DNA of 64,000 nucleotides from Protula sp. h YS-2021 (Eukaryota > Annelida > Polychaeta > Sabellida > Serpulidae). The notes beneath the pieces were generated by a model. The model had not been told where the DNA came from and did not search any database. It was given only the letters and a program-made list of their open reading frames with translations. The stretch covers positions 47,124,490 through 47,188,489 of the forward strand of contig OX457024.1 in assembly GCA_949752745.1 (NCBI GenBank), written 5' to 3'. This document shows, in pieces, positions 45,609 to 58,608 of this stretch (the first letter of the stretch is position 1; every line of letters begins with the position of its first letter). The position numbers were made by a program, and so were the translations under genes.

Positions 45609-46415
45609 AGTAAACATTGCGACGTTAGAGCAACGTTGGAAAAACGCTGCACCCCAACGTATGATTAACGTTGGATAGACGCTGCAACCGATGTCGGATC
45701 AATGTCGGGTTTTGGGTGTTTATGGACGCCGAAGAAAGTTTCCCCTTGTCTTGGTTGAGTACAGGTTGCAAATGAAAGTCGAAACAACGAGCAAGCGGGG
45801 ATGTATAGACGTCGGGCAAATAGTAATCTAGAATCACTGTCGAAGCAGAGGCACTCATTGTGTGGTCACCTTTCCGTAACTGTACCCCAACCCTTTGGTC
45901 ATCCGGTCACGCAAGATATGCATGAAATCGACTTCCATGTAAATTTTTCAAAAATTAAGCGGAAAACAGCGTTCTTGAAATTCTCAAATTTTACGTCTTC
46001 GTTTTGGTCTGTTTTTGAAGTGATCTGTCATGCTTGCCATTTCCATAACATCTAGAAGTTGTTGTTGTTTTTGTTTTTGTTTTTGTTTTTTTTCTTTTTG
46101 CTTATGAATCCGGCGTCTATACATAGTCGATTTTAGACGTGTGTCCAAAATTGATTTTCCAATGTATTCTACGTTCTACAAAGATTTTGATTAGATGTTG
46201 GAGAAAATGGCGTTTTGGTTGTGACCAAAAACAACATTTAAACAACATTGTTTATCCCATGCCTATCCGACGTTGTGTAAAAGGCGTTGACAAGACTTTG
46301 ACCTATTGTCTCACAACAAATCACAACCATATCATAACCAGAGTTGATGTTTTGGTTTGGCTGCGTCGACGTCGCAACCACAAATCGACGTTGGATCGAC
46401 ATTGGAATGTTTACT
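45609..46415. mobile_element. ACGTTG-rich MITE with AGTAAACATT termini
   Basis: AGTAAACATT (45609-45618) and AATGTTTACT (46406-46415) are exact inverse termini. Sub-terminal parts are dense in CAACGTTGG, GACGTTG and GTCGATCC words in inverted orientation. A GTTTTT-repeat insertion lies near 46060. No coding capacity, so a non-autonomous DNA element. ACGTTG-type MITEs are widespread in marine animals. Confidence 0.65.
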
Positions 46416-47142
46416 CAATAAACAAATTGCAGGATCTCTTTCCACATTTAGAATCTTGACGTGAGTACAAAGGGACAAAGGAGAAATGGTGTCAGAAAGG
46501 GTATCGTTTGATTCCACCCTTACCTAAAAATGACTAAAATTCAATCCAAACTAGCACATAAGCTATTTAATTTATCTCGATTTCAAAAATAACTGGAATA
46601 TTCACAAGCATGCGAAATGTGTTGGTTTTGCATAGAACTTTTGTACAAAGAAGATGATTGCTAACACTGCTCCAAACTCATTGATTAACAGAACCGGATC
46701 CGCCAAGTCTGCAATATTTACACTGAAACAAAGATGTGGCTTCAGAAAGGTGTTGAAACCCTGGACAAACAATACCGAATTTCTACTCCCATATTATGTT
46801 CGCCACTGTACCTACTGGAATATGACGTTTACAGATGATATTGCAAATATAAAATTGTTGGCATTGTTCTTTGTGCTGCAACTTAAGGTCATCCTGGCCC
46901 CTTATGAATGTTCAACTTTCTACGCAGCTATGAGTAATTTACAAATATTGATGTAAATTAAAAACGAAGGATAAAGAAAACTTCGTTTATATTTTGAGAA
47001 TGCCCAGAAAAAATTGAGATCAAGTATGTAGTAGTCACAGGCAGCTTTTTTTGTGTGTTGGGAGTTTCCTTTATGATGTGTTGGCATGTAGTATGCAATA
47101 AGACAAATTCTTGCAGCCGAGCTGTATAAACGCAAAAAAACT
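46416..47142. other. intergenic sequence, no gene supported
   Basis: A 100-codon frame at 46654-46956 has no recognisable family, splice or start support. Confidence 0.5.
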
Positions 47143-48034
47143 AGACCGAATTTCGCTACACGTAGCGAAAAAGCACCCACTTGCAAGGGCAGAGACACAA
47201 CATATTTGGTCACAGACACATTTTTCAGTGTTTCGGCATAATTGTAAGCTTCCGGATTATTATCTTGAATGAGGCCATCGAAGTGAATATATGTAACCTC
47301 ATTTGGCCACAACTAAATCAAATTCAGTTTTCTAACCTTTTTTGAGATACTGGTCAACTTACATTTTTTTACCTTGACCATGATGGAGGAGGTCAAGATC
47401 ACCGTGGTGCCTCTTATATAACGTTGTTTAGGCCTAAAGGGTCGAAAATGAGCTCAAAATCGCTCTATCTCCAATCGTTTTCGAGAATGGTCGGCCTGTC
47501 GTTAAGGACGAGTGAAGTCACGTGACCTTTGACCTTGACCCTCAAGGTCAAGGTTAGTGATGAAAGTGTGCCCTTTACTGAGTATTTTTTATGCATTCAC
47601 ATTGGGATTTGAACACCTGTATGGCTACTTTTTGTGATTAATAGGTGTTTCCAAAAATATTTTGACCTCAATTTGACCTTGACCTCTGAGGTTCAAGGTC
47701 AAACTCATTACCCTCTATGTCTCTGCACCCTCTATGTCTCTGCCGTCTTTTTGCGACAAACCCCGTAGGAGGAGTGTTTTGGAAACCAATTTGAGGTCAG
47801 AAAAACTTTGACCTCAATTTGACCTTGACCTTCAAGGTCAAGGTAAAAAATTTTGCGGATTTGACGACATCTCTTCACACTCTATCACTGTGCCAAATTT
47901 CATTGTCCTACGTCAAATAGCCTAGGAGGAGTTTTCTGGAAAACGGAAAAAAGAGAAGAAAAAAGGAAAAAAGTACAGAAATTTCGAGAAAAACTACATA
48001 CTTATACCCATTTGCAAACGAAGTTTGCAAGTGG
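47143..48034. mobile_element. hairpin-ended non-autonomous element (copy E)
   Basis: The 5' stem-loop TTCGCTACACGTAGCGAA (47152-47169) is followed by CCACTTGCAAG. The 3' stem-loop TTGCAAACGAAGTTTGCAA (48012-48030) is followed by GTGG, so CCACTTGCAA and TTGCAAGTGG are inverted termini. The interior has several TTGACCTTGACC and TTCAAGGTCAAGGT words and CTAGGAGGAGTTTTCTGG near the 3' end. No coding capacity. The same order is seen at 59450-60211. Confidence 0.7.
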
Positions 48035-48889
48035 AAATAAATAAATAAATAAGCCGACTCAAGTGATTGTGAAATGCTATTCATTAAAATGTTGTTCATA
48101 GTCTAGAAGCTCTTTGATATCCTTCCGCAACTTTCAGTAACATCGACGATACCTTTTTTTTTTCGAAGTAATCTTCCGTCCTGTGTTGCCATGGTATGTA
48201 ACTGGTGTAGTCCATTATCAGCCGTGGTTATATGACACGTAATGCATATACGTGGTGCGTAAAAGAAAGTTTACAAAATATTCATTTTTGTATTAGATTT
48301 TCAGCAAAATTTAATTGTATCAAGATCTCATAAACACGAAAAAACCACACTGCTTTCAATGTCGAGATAATGTCGTTTGTAGGCAACACAACTGAGATTT
48401 GAGTCGTTCGTGAAGTAAAGTCAGCTGAGCAATGTGCCGCTTTCGCTACGGAAGGCTTGAACTATGTGTTGCATTGGGCAAAAGAATCGATTGATTCTCC
48501 ATTGTGGTTAATTCTGCCACTCTTCCATTAACACTTGTCGAAGTTCTGCGTATTTTCTCGCAGGAGGTTTTCTTTTGCGTATTTTCCGGCCCAGAAGCGC
48601 CAGAGGTGTTGCAGTGGAAACATATGGTGACCATCGGAACAGGTTCAGGTTATGTACTACCAGATGCTATAAACTGTCTCTAGCAACTTGTGGTCGAGCG
48701 TATCTTGCACACATTATGTTACTGTTTTTCCAGATACAGGGCACCACATGCCCAGTAAGTGCAGTGTCGAAACTCTGATTTGCGGCCAGATTGCCATCAC
48801 TGATTATTGTGCCCTAAACAATGGCCGAGTCGCTGCCAAATCTGTCAAATTCGGAAACATACTGTATCCAGTTAAAGTTCTCGACTCAC

Positions 48890-50755
48890 AATATGATCAA
48901 AAAACGACTATTTAGCGCCACAAATGAGCTTCTAGGTTGGTCTAAGCCTAGCGTACTTCCAACAAATATTAAACAGGAAGTCATACCTATCATATTCTGC
49001 GAGTTTTTCTTGGATAAAATTATCAAAATTAGAAAATATATTTCTAGTGATGATCGCTCAAAAAAATTTTAGGATTTTCGTGAAACCAACAGTTCATTCT
49101 ATAGCTCAAAACTGTCTGCATTTAGACCTGTTTCTAAGGTAGAACTGAAACGTATTATTGAAAAGTCATCCCCACAGCTACCTGCTCGCTTGATCCACTT
49201 CCGGCATGGTTGCTGAAAGTGTGTATAGTAATAAATGTTTGGATATTCTTACGAACATTGTGAATTTATCCCTCGCCAACGCCGAAGTGTCTGAAAATCT
49301 AAAGTGTGCACTCGTGTTACCTCTCCTCAAGAAAGGAAGTCTGGATCGAGATATTTTGAAAAACTACCGTCCAGTTTCGAATCTAAGCTATGTTTCGAAA
49401 ATCGTTGAATCGTTGTTCCACCGAACCTGCAGAGTTACGAGTTCAAAGTGATGTCATGAACGGACAGAAAGTCTATGGTTGCACTAGCGATGTTGGATCT
49501 TAGTGCACCTGCATGATACCATTGACCACGATACGCTGTTCACACGTCTATACCTGCGCTTTGGAGTAAGTGATCATGCTTTATCATGGCTTAAGTCCTA
49601 CTTATGCAACCAAACTCAGACTGTGATTGTGAATGGTTTTACCTCATCAACTGCTACCCTCAGTCATGGCGTGCTCCAGGGCTCTGTTTTAGGCCCTATT
49701 TTATTCACTGTATACGTTACTCCGATGGCGGATATAGCTAATAAATATAACGTTAAATGTCATTTCTATGCTGATGACTCTCAAATTTATATTGCTTTTG
49801 ATCGCATAAAGGACACTGCAAAGGATATCAACACTATTGAAGAATGTATCCTGGCTTTCAAGAAATGGATGTGTGCCAATTTTTTGAAGCTCAACGATGA
49901 CAAGACTGAACTTATTTTATTTGGCTCAAAATGTAATTTGTCGCGACTTGAGGGTATTGAAATCAATATCGAATCTACAGTTATTTCATCCGCACCTATA
50001 GTGAAAAATCTGTTTGCTATGTTGGATAATTCGCTAACCATGGATAAATTTATTAGCCTCAAAGTATCTTCTGCATTGTTTTACCTACGAAGCATAGCTA
50101 GAATTCGACGATTAACTCCTCAGGCCACTAAGTTGTTAGTTCACGCATATGTTATATCTCGCCTGGATTACTCCAGCTGTTTACTCTAAGGTGTTAATAA
50201 ATCATTAATTCGCAAGCTTCAAGTCGTGCAAAACTCAGCAGCTCGTCTCATCTCCAAATTGAACAGATTTAACTGTGTAACCGCCTGCACTGGCTACCGG
50301 TAAAACAGCGGATAGTATTCAAAATTTTAGTCATTGTTTTTAACTGTATTCATGGACGCGCACCTCAATATCTAGTGGATTTAGTAACAGCGTACCGGTA
50401 CTTTCGTTCGCTCCGATCGGGTAGCCAAGGATTACTGGTGGAACATAAAACTAACAACAGATACGGTGATAGAGCATTCGTGAATTTTGCTCCTAAACTA
50501 TGGAACTCGCTGCCTATTCATTTTAGATCTATAAATAATTTTGCAGCTTTTAAAAGAGCTCTTAAAACACACCTTTTTAATAATGCTTATTTTGTCAACT
50601 AATTTATAACAGTATTATAACTGTGTTATTATTCACGTGTATCTTTTTAACTTATAATTGTATACATTGCTCAGCACCTGCAGCTTATTATTAGATAAAG
50701 TGCTATGCAAATGTATTAAATTATAATAACAATAATAATAATAATAATAAAACGT
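48890..50755 (+). mobile_element. L2/CR1-like non-LTR retrotransposon, 5'-truncated and frameshifted
   Basis: Several frames carry, in order: a pre-RT linker (LFSATNELLGWSKPS, ending 49072); RT motifs LKKGSLDR and KNYRPVSNLSYVSKIVE (49206-49451); then 49503-50189 with SWLKSYLCNQTQ, HGVLQGSVLGPILF, the catalytic FYADDSQIY and LNDDKTELILFG; then 50375-50602 with GDRAFVNFAPKLWNSLPIHF, the usual C-terminal segment. The 3' end AAAGTGCTATGCAAATGT plus a (TAA)n tail at about 50728-50750 is typical of L2-type elements. The endonuclease domain is absent, and stops and frame changes near 49075, 49450-49503 and 50190 break the reading frame; part of the palm around the first catalytic Asp is missing. 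A dead copy. Clade assignment by eye only. Confidence 0.85.
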
Positions 50756-51161
50756 ATCGCTCTCCAGTTTCAGCTGCCTGCCATCATGTCGGGAAATACA
50801 ATACTCGCCACCAGGTGCGACGCGGTGATTTCCCACCTAGACCCCCCACCCCTCGCAGTCGGCGTTTACGTGAGAAAAGTGAAATTCCGTAATATGCGTA
50901 CGCGTATTCGGCGTCTTCTCGCCACCTCAGTCGATTTATCCGAGTATTGTTTGTGCCTGGCGCGAGCGTCGCCGTTTCAGTTGTCGCTTGAAACCTGTGA
51001 TCGACTACTTCGTGGCCGATCTATCGTGCTTATGTTTCTTGGTATCGTTATTGCAAATGGTATATCACAGCGTTGATGTACCAAATTTGCTAGCATTCCT
51101 GTTCATAAAAATCTGCGCTTCCTTCCCTCATGCCATAATCTGCTTGCTTTGCGTTTGTTTT
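50756..51161. other. intergenic sequence between LINE and Ginger1 remnant
   Basis: GC-richer than its surroundings; no recognised product in the short frames here. Confidence 0.45.
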
Positions 51162-51984
51162 GAAACAAACAGGTCCCTCGGTCGATTTGTTTTAGAAAAG
51201 CCCGCCATAGCAAACAGAGCCCCTATAATAAAATGACCCCCTTCAAACAATCATGTTTATATTAAAATTAAATAAAAAGGTGCATAGGCTGTTTAAATAC
51301 TATTTTAAGCATTTTCTACCTTTTGATGCAGAAAATTATCCTTTTAAGTCGTAGAAAATGCTCCGGAGTTCTGTCAACATAAATTAACATCAATAAAAAC
51401 AAATTTCTTGCAAGGAAAACATCAGTAAGAGATTAATCAAAACAAAGTAATGTCACTCAATAGTCCCACCAGTGTCAATTGGTGTCGCAGCTGTCAGATT
51501 AAAACAAAGGAACACCTGGTTAAGATTAGAGGCTTATTTGTCTATGCAAACTTCAGATATAAGCCGGATTATACTGGCATGAATAGGTATGTATATAGTG
51601 AGTAAATGAGCAACTTGAAGAGTACTTCCATGCATATTTGAGAACAGCAAACGTGGAAATGGAAAGTTTGGAAAAAGTAAAAAATAGCAAAATAGCAAGT
51701 GATGGAGAAAAACAGACGGAAAAAGGGATAAGCGAAATACCCAAATCTACAATTACGTAGTACTTAATCAGTATCCTCGCGGTATGTCAAAAAAACGAGA
51801 AGGCGAATATCCGTCACTGATGTAAACGTTATGTTGCTAAATCGGGAGAGCTTTATTATCAACATGTCCCTGATAAAAAAACGGATTCTACCTAATGTAA
51901 AAAATTGCTTGTCATTCGAGATATAAACGCGCACCAAAAATTATCACTAGCGTACATAGTGGTGCAGAGAAAAGTGATGAGTCA

Positions 51985-53318
51985 CGGAGTCTTGCGGGTC
52001 ATTTGGGTGTGACAAAGACTTCAAACAAGATAATGAGCAGGTAAATAAGCTTGAAATACTTTCAACTAAAATAAAACAAAAATCTACTAAAACAAAAATA
52101 TTACTTTGCAAGGTACGGAGTTACATTTAAATGTATAGATAAATATATTTAATTAAAATTTGAGTAATATTTAAATAAATTTATTTATTATTTACCATGT
52201 TTACATTATTAATGCAGGTTCTATTGGAGAGGAATTACCAGTGACGCCAAGAAGTTCATTGCTAATTGCGAACGATGCCAAAAGATCAACCCTAGGATGA
52301 AACTGGAACGTGCTGTGTTGCACCCCATATCCGTACCGGACAGAGTCATGAACATATTGGGATTGACATCACCAATTTACTCCGGACCGAAGACGAATAC
52401 TGCTGTCTGTATTATTTTTCAAAGTGGCCAGAGGTGCGAGCCCTAATGGATAAAACCACTATCAGTGTTGCTAGATTCGTTTTCGAGGACGTGATTTGTC
52501 GCCATGGCTGCGTAGATATTCAAATCAATGATCAGGGGCGCGAATTTGTAAATTCCGTGTATGATGAGCTTTTTCGTATGGCTGGTACCAAGCAACACGT
52601 AACCAGTGCGTACCACCCCAAGCCAATGGACTGGTTGAACGACAAAATCGCACGATAAGGGATTCATTAGTGAAGTTGCTTACCGATCAAAAAAATTGGC
52701 CGGCTTGTTTGCATTGTTCTTTTCGCTTACCGAACAGCGCGGCACGCTTTGCCTAAAGAAACTCCGTTCATAGTGATATACGGACGTGAAGCCAAATTGC
52801 CGATTGAGTGCGATTTTGAAATCCGGATGTTGCGGATAGTTTACCTGACAGCAAATCGGGCACTTCGGACAGCTTATCGGATGCTACAGATAGTGTCCTC
52901 TCCGAGACTTGCTCGGACGCAATTCACCGGACCATTGAGGCAATGAATCTTATGCGAAACAATATATATATCAAAGTCAGCAGCAATATAAAAAAACACT
53001 TACGGAACAGAAAAAAACTATGAGAAAAGGCGCCATCCAGAACTTTTCAAAATTGATGACAAAGCGCTTTTGAAAAATTTGGTCAGGGCTGACCGAATAG
53101 GTGGCAACTCTAACGATCGATGGCTCAGTCCATATGTTATTTATCAAGAATGCGGAAAAAACACATGTTTACTCAAAGGTCAAGATGGCAAAGTGCTCAA
53201 GAAAAAAGCAAATGGATGTAATCTGAAAGTCTTTCTGGAACCTGTGTCTTGTTCACCATCTGCGAAGTACGATTTGGACCCTCCCTGCAGCGATTCAGAT
53301 TCTCCCCCACAATTTTGA
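51985..53318 (+). pseudogene. Ginger1 transposase (integrase-like), broken
   Basis: Segments in order: the His half of the zinc finger, GHLGVTKTSNKIM (about 51999-52037); a likely intron 52041-52217 (GTAAAT...AATGCAG); FYWRGITSDAKKFIANCERC (52219 onward), giving the Cys half; GIDITN with the first catalytic Asp after a frame change near 52350; INDQGREFVNSVYDELF with the second Asp (52434-52658); GLVERQNRTI with the catalytic Glu, out of frame with the former from about 52620; TPFIVIYGREAKLP (52749 on); and a GPY/F-like module RWLSPYVIYQECGKNTCLLK (53070-53318). All motif residues of an integrase are present but spread over several frames with stops. Not functional as it stands. Confidence 0.82.
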
Positions 53319-53380
53319 AACCAATGTGTTCCATGTGGCAACAACATGTTTGTCACAAAGTAGGAGTAACGGTTGTCTGA

Positions 53381-53530
53381 GTGAACGGCAACAAACATGA
53401 CAGTGCTCCATCAATATTACAGCCTAGCGAATGTCCTCGGACAACAAGAGTTAAAGGCGATGGAAACTGTTTGTTTCGCTCCTTGGCTAGCGTTGTCTGT
53501 GGTTCCCAGGTAGAGCATAATTTTTATTTT
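53381..53530 (+). pseudogene. OTU-like cysteine protease fragment of the Ginger1 element
   Basis: The frame reads RVKGDGNCLFRSLASVVCG, the catalytic Asp/Cys motif (DGNC) of OTU-family deubiquitinating proteases. It follows the integrase module directly, as reported for Ginger1 transposases. A downstream frame continues with VKHMASTEMEQDGKWC-like sequence near 53590-53650, after a stop/frame change. The catalytic His region was not identified. Confidence 0.65.
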
Positions 53531-54104
53531 TTAACTCATTGCGTCATACATAATAAACTCTGGTGGCGCACTTGATTCAGTATGCAATAATTTGGTGAAA
53601 CACATGGCATCTACGGAAATGGAGCAAGATGGAAAGTGGTGTACCGAAGTAGAATTGTACGCAGCGGCTACTCTTCTACAGACCGTCATACGTTTACAGT
53701 AAATACGGAAATACCTACAAATGGCTTGCGTTCCGACCACTGAATTCACTTGGAAATACAATGCACACAGACGAAAGTATCTATTTGGTCAATCTAAATG
53801 ACGGTTTTGAGCCATTGAAATATTTTTATGGAGCTTGGACAGATTTTTTGGTGACTGCATGTCAGTGGTGATGGAAGCTTTTTGTGTTTGAAAATGTAGA
53901 TGTTAGTTGCTAAATAAATCGTTATTCATGAACATAGTTTTTATTTCAATTAAAGAAACTAATAAGCTGTCCATATGTAGAAAGAAATAAAGAAACCAAA
54001 CAAAAAATAAGGATGGTTGAAACATTTCAGGGGGTCTCTTTTTTTTAAAACAAATCGGCCGGGGGTCGATTTATTTTGATTGTCGAAACGTTTCCTTACA
54101 TCGG

Positions 54105-56520
54105 TCATGGGTATAGATATCCTCCGACGTACTCCTAGGGTCAAATAATCGCATCATTCGCAATTTATTTCATAAAATTTATCCAATAATAGAAAGTGTG
54201 ATAGTTATACATAAAAATACTGGGGAATTAAAACTAACTTGCTTAGTGATGGGGCTATAGTGACAGGTTATAGTGAGGTTGTTAGTTGTAAGTATTTATT
54301 ACTTCAGCTTTAACGAATATTGATTTGTGTGGGGCATGTAGACGGAATAGGTATTAAAAAGTGTAAGGAACTGATGACAAAGAATAAGAAATGAAAAATT
54401 ACTGTCTTATAAAATGTCCGTTAAAAGTTGATTGCATGTGAACTTTGTTTGCAGCATAAAGACTTCAAATCAAGTCATGTTGTTCGAACATATTTGTTTT
54501 AAAACAATGGCTCAGTAAATATGATCAATATTTTAATCGTAAAATAAGTACGGATTTCTTTGTTCTGTGTATGCATGAGTACGAACCAGGGAGTACACAA
54601 GCTAAAAATTTATCGAGATACTTTGGATATCCACTTAGAAGTTGTACGGGCTGTATGCTAATTCAAATAATGTTCGAAATTTGGTCAAATCATCCATTTC
54701 GTCATATATATTGTCTAGACATTGTACACAGCAGGAGAAAGAATAAACACAAAATTGAGGTTTACTCAAGCATATTTTTAACGAAGAAAGCGTTCACAAG
54801 ATTCCCAAATTCCCATCAATCTCCGAAATTTCTGACCGTCCACACTGCTACCTTGATCTTTCCCATAATTTATGTCTCTTCAACATGTTTCAAATAAATA
54901 CGAACATTTTATTCACTTTCCTGTTTATTTATCACGGATGGTATATTCCACTCGACGCTGTTTGTTTGCAAACATATTTGATACAGGAATACACGATCAT
55001 CGTTCTAGAAGAAAGAGTAGAACAATTGTCCCTAGACATTCCCTGTGTGTCGTCGCTAGATCAATTGTTGGGATACCAGAACACCACAACTTGATAAAAT
55101 GTTGCTTTGCTAAAACGACAGTATTATGACGTCAAAATAAGGTCAATTATCTGGTGTATCTGCTAGTGAATTTCAGCGACAGAATGCATTACACCACACT
55201 TCAGGATAGGGAAATTTTGTGTTAGCTTATAAATCTGTTACATCATTTAAATTTTTAAAAATGTTGTTTGTTACAATTTGGTTCCATGGAATCACTCTAA
55301 AACAACTTTGGTTGGTAAAATGAAACCTGTTTTGCGTAAAGAGCACTCTCATGTCAAGATCTGAATGGATTATTTTACGTATGACATTATATACACCATA
55401 TAAGTAATTCTCGTTTTTAATATGATAATATACTAATGCCCTAATACAAACACACATACATACATACATACATATACATAAGATTTTACAAAATATGTAA
55501 AACTGATGTTTTTATAAATTTAAGTATGGGCTTTATGCCATGAGTTTATCATGCAGTGTCAAAGTTCCGTTGAACCGTAACCTCTTACTTACTTGATATG
55601 ACTTCCATGTACGTTGCCAGAGACTCAAGACATAAACTGGAATTCGTTTAACAGGCATTTGCATGAGCCAGAGACATTTCTCCCAGAAATGAAAAGCATG
55701 ACATCTGGGCCAATGCCTTTTAAGCTCCATCTTTTTTATGTCTCTCCATCCACTGAAAAGAATAAAGAGTAAAGTTATCCCCTTAACTTCAAAGCAAATT
55801 CTTTCAATGTCAGTATGCAGCATCAGGCATCAAGTGTTGAAATTTTGAACGCAGTGCGTCAGGCATCATGTCTTGAAATTTTGAGCGCAGGGCTTTGGCA
55901 ATCCAACAAATGTACAGAAAATCACCCCCTGGATTGCCTTTCAATGTCGTTATGTATCAAGAACTATGAAACACACAGGAACAGGTTTTGCCGATTAATA
56001 TCCGGTATTAGACAGTACGTCGGACCCTTAAAAAGAATCCATTGTTTTAATTAAAGTTGTCAGCTGGTGCGCCACCCATTCTAGCAACTAAATTCAAGCC
56101 AAAATTACATATTTTGAGATTATTCAAGAAATATTATAACTTACAATTTTATCAAATTAATGCTCAAACTGTGAATATGATTGTTTAAAGTAGCCCAAAT
56201 GGCATATTGTTTAGCTATGGCTTAAATGTCTCCGAAATATCGCTGGTCCAAAAGTTCTGGGTTTATATTGCATAAATTTTCTATCAAAACGCTTAATTCT
56301 TTTATCAAGAAAATAACGGTGTTACATGTTTACATTTGATTCCAAGCTTGTTCGGTATGGTGTCATCCAGGTCAAAAGCCCCATATCTCCATCACTGTCC
56401 ACAAATTGCTTAACTACTTCATGTGGAGCTTTCGTAATAATTGCACCACGAGGCTATTCTTTAGTAAAGTTTTTGTTCAATGTCTGCGACTTATGCGAAT
56501 CCTAAAATATATACTGAAGG
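54105..56520. other. intergenic sequence, no gene seen
   Basis: AT-rich. A (CATA)n tract lies near 55455-55490. A 45-bp direct duplication at about 55828-55890 has GCATCA and TTGAAATTTTGA(A/G)CGCAG words. Short frames lack family resemblance. Confidence 0.5.
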
Positions 56521-56599
56521 ACAGAAAAAACTTAACATGCAAATGAAATGTATCATTTTGAGAAAATTATTTATTCAATTACTTTCATACTTACAAGAA

Positions 56600-57500
56600 T
56601 GTAAGATTCACTGATTCTTTAACATAATTTTACACAAAATGATCCATACTCCTAAGCGTCTGCAAAATCCAGACTGACAAAAGATGCGATTGTCACAATT
56701 TCGGCGTGCACAGAATTTAACGACCTGAAGTGTCCTCAGTACCGTACGTGTGTGTGTCCCATTGGCTTGGCGTAAAGCACGGATCCGGCGGGGCATCGAC
56801 ATGATCAGTCGGTTGATTCGGTACTGAGGGTACCGGTTCCACTCTTCTATCAAAGCCTGGTGAGCTGAGCGTGGTTTTGAGGAGGCGGATTTCCAGCACG
56901 GACCTTCCTATCCAGATGATCCCATAGATGTTCTATGGATTTCATGTCCGGGAAATAGGGTGGCCAATCCAAGGTGTTGACATTATTTCCTGCCAGGTAA
57001 TCCCTAGTTGCCTGAGCGGCATGTGGGCGCGCATTATCGTGCATTAATATCGCATCAACGTTCTACTGCACGTAGGGGACTACTTGAGTATTGAGTACAG
57101 TATTCATGTAGCGATTTGCAGTCAAATTACCATCAATGATCAGAAACTGTGACTTGTGACTGTGACAACCGAATCGTATGGCCCCCATCGCCATCACAGA
57201 ACCGCCGCCAAAGCGATCCACCTGATTGACTGCGCATGCGGAGAAGCGTTCGCCGATCCGTCTATACGCGCGCTGGCGGCCATCTGCGCGGTATAATTGA
57301 AACCGTGACTCATCACTAAATATCACATGTCGCTAGTTTTGCAATCTCCACAGTCAACGATGGTGGTTATCAGCCCACGTGCGGCTTCGCATACGTCTCC
57401 GAGCGTTCAAGACAACGCCGACGTAAGGTCTGCGAATGCGTAATCCGTGTTCACGAAGACGTCTGATTACCATTTTTGCACTTTCAGTATATAATACGGC
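56600..57500 (-). pseudogene. Tc1-like transposase remnant (DD34E)
   Basis: On the minus strand, from high to low coordinates: RRPYVGVVLNARRRMRSRTW (about 57440-57370), the helix-turn-helix/linker side; FSDESRFQLYRADGRQRAYR (57320 down) with the first Asp; VNQVDRFGGGSVMAMGAI; then HDNARPHAAQATRDYL with the second Asp; and DWPPYFPDMKSIEHLWDHL with the Glu. The spacing between second Asp and Glu is 34 residues, the Tc1 hallmark. Frame breaks near 57350, 57060 and 56850 and the missing N-terminus make it dead. Terminal inverted repeats were not identified. Confidence 0.88.
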
Positions 57501-57524
57501 TGACGTTTTAAATCTAAATATATC

Positions 57525-58010
57525 GAATCTGTGACATTTGGTCCAGCGACATTTGGACCAGAGAAATGTTGAGCATTGGTGATGGGGTCACTTCAAAAAC
57601 AAGTTGTTCCAAGTTTGATAATTAATGTTATAATAGTTGTGCCTTCGTTTCTTTGCTGTTTTTTGTACGGTATAAATGTTACTTTCTCACACTACAAAAT
57701 AAAAAAAAAAAGAAAAAAGTTTTTTTTTTTCAAATTATAATATTTAAAAAGTATTTCATGTTGCATCAGTATAATTATATTTTCATTTGTGTTATATTGG
57801 TTTCAATTTGCTGTGCACATTCTCTGTCTTTAATATATTACTATACTCGGAGCACGAGACGTGCTCGCCAGACGTATTAGCTGAATTGTAATTACTCCGA
57901 ATGTCACATTTTTTGCTTCCAATCGAAATGTCTCTGGTCCAAATATCTCTAGGCTAAATGGCACTGCGTCAAATGTCGTAGGTCCAGATGTCTCAGACTA
58001 GCTTACCCCT
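57525..58010. repeat. inverted-repeat element with ATTTGGACCAGAGA words
   Basis: The left side has TGACATTTGGTCCAGCGAC and ATTTGGACCAGAGAAATG. The right side, near 57930, has CATTTCTCTGGTCC-type words in inverse order (AAATGTCTCTGGTCCAAAT), then further degenerate copies (CAAATGTCGTAGGTCCAGAT). Similar words occur near 40530 and 61590-61690. Probably a MITE or foldback repeat with degenerate short-unit ends. Confidence 0.5.
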
Positions 58011-58608
58011 GTACAGCTTCCCCCGGGGGGGAGGGCTAGCTAGACTAGGCTACCTCTCCCCTCTGGGATAATTTGCCCCCTCGCTACAAAACTCAACAAA
58101 TGCCACAACAGCTTAACTCAAAACTGTTTATTTGATAAATGCTCAGTGTTAACAATAATACCCAATTTGTACAATTTAAAAAATGCAATTGTCAATTTCC
58201 ACAAGGGTTAAAGGCCATAAACGGGATCGTAATGATGGTGAATTTTCGCAATGTAAATCATCGGAACGGATTTTCTCAGCCTTCCTAGTGGGTTTAATGC
58301 TCTCGGTTCAGCATAGGTCAGCCACTTGTAGACTGGATTCCAGGTGGTGAAAAAGCTTCCAATTTATACTTATAGTCACAACTAAATCTTTTACCGCTAC
58401 TTAATTACCCGGGATTTCTTATTTAGCTGTTTTAATCGTCTGTTACAATACACAGATAAAAATTAAAATAAAATTTGTGGATTCGTTTTATTTCAATACA
58501 GCGGTGATGTGACTGTCACTGGTAAATGTGACGGAGATTAAACAATCAGATTAACCTTACTAATTTTAGTTATCACAGTGTCAGATATTACAAGAAGGAT
58601 AAAGACGG

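Larger units (their letters stand above)
51162..54100 (+). mobile_element. Ginger1-type DNA transposon, decayed autonomous copy
   Basis: It encodes a Gypsy-integrase-like transposase followed by an OTU-like protease motif, the domain set described for Ginger1. The 3' terminus reads CGAAACGTTTCCTTACA (ends 54100), matching the ends of the MITE at 58609-59154. The 5' end matches that MITE from AAACAAACAGG onward but lacks about the first 25-30 bases. Both sub-terminal regions (CCCGCCATA, AAATACTATTTTAAGCATTT; GGACAGATTTTTTGGTGACT) are shared with the MITE. The transposase is broken, so this copy cannot move itself. Confidence 0.8.

Noticed and set aside
46920..47312. 130-codon minus-strand frame
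   Set aside because: It overlaps the left end of hairpin-ended copy E and has no recognisable family.
51985..53318. Ty3/gypsy retrotransposon or retrovirus-like interpretation of the integrase
   Set aside because: No reverse transcriptase, protease of aspartic type, gag or LTRs nearby. The ends match a TIR MITE with an ACGG duplication, and an OTU-like motif follows, which fits Ginger1 better.
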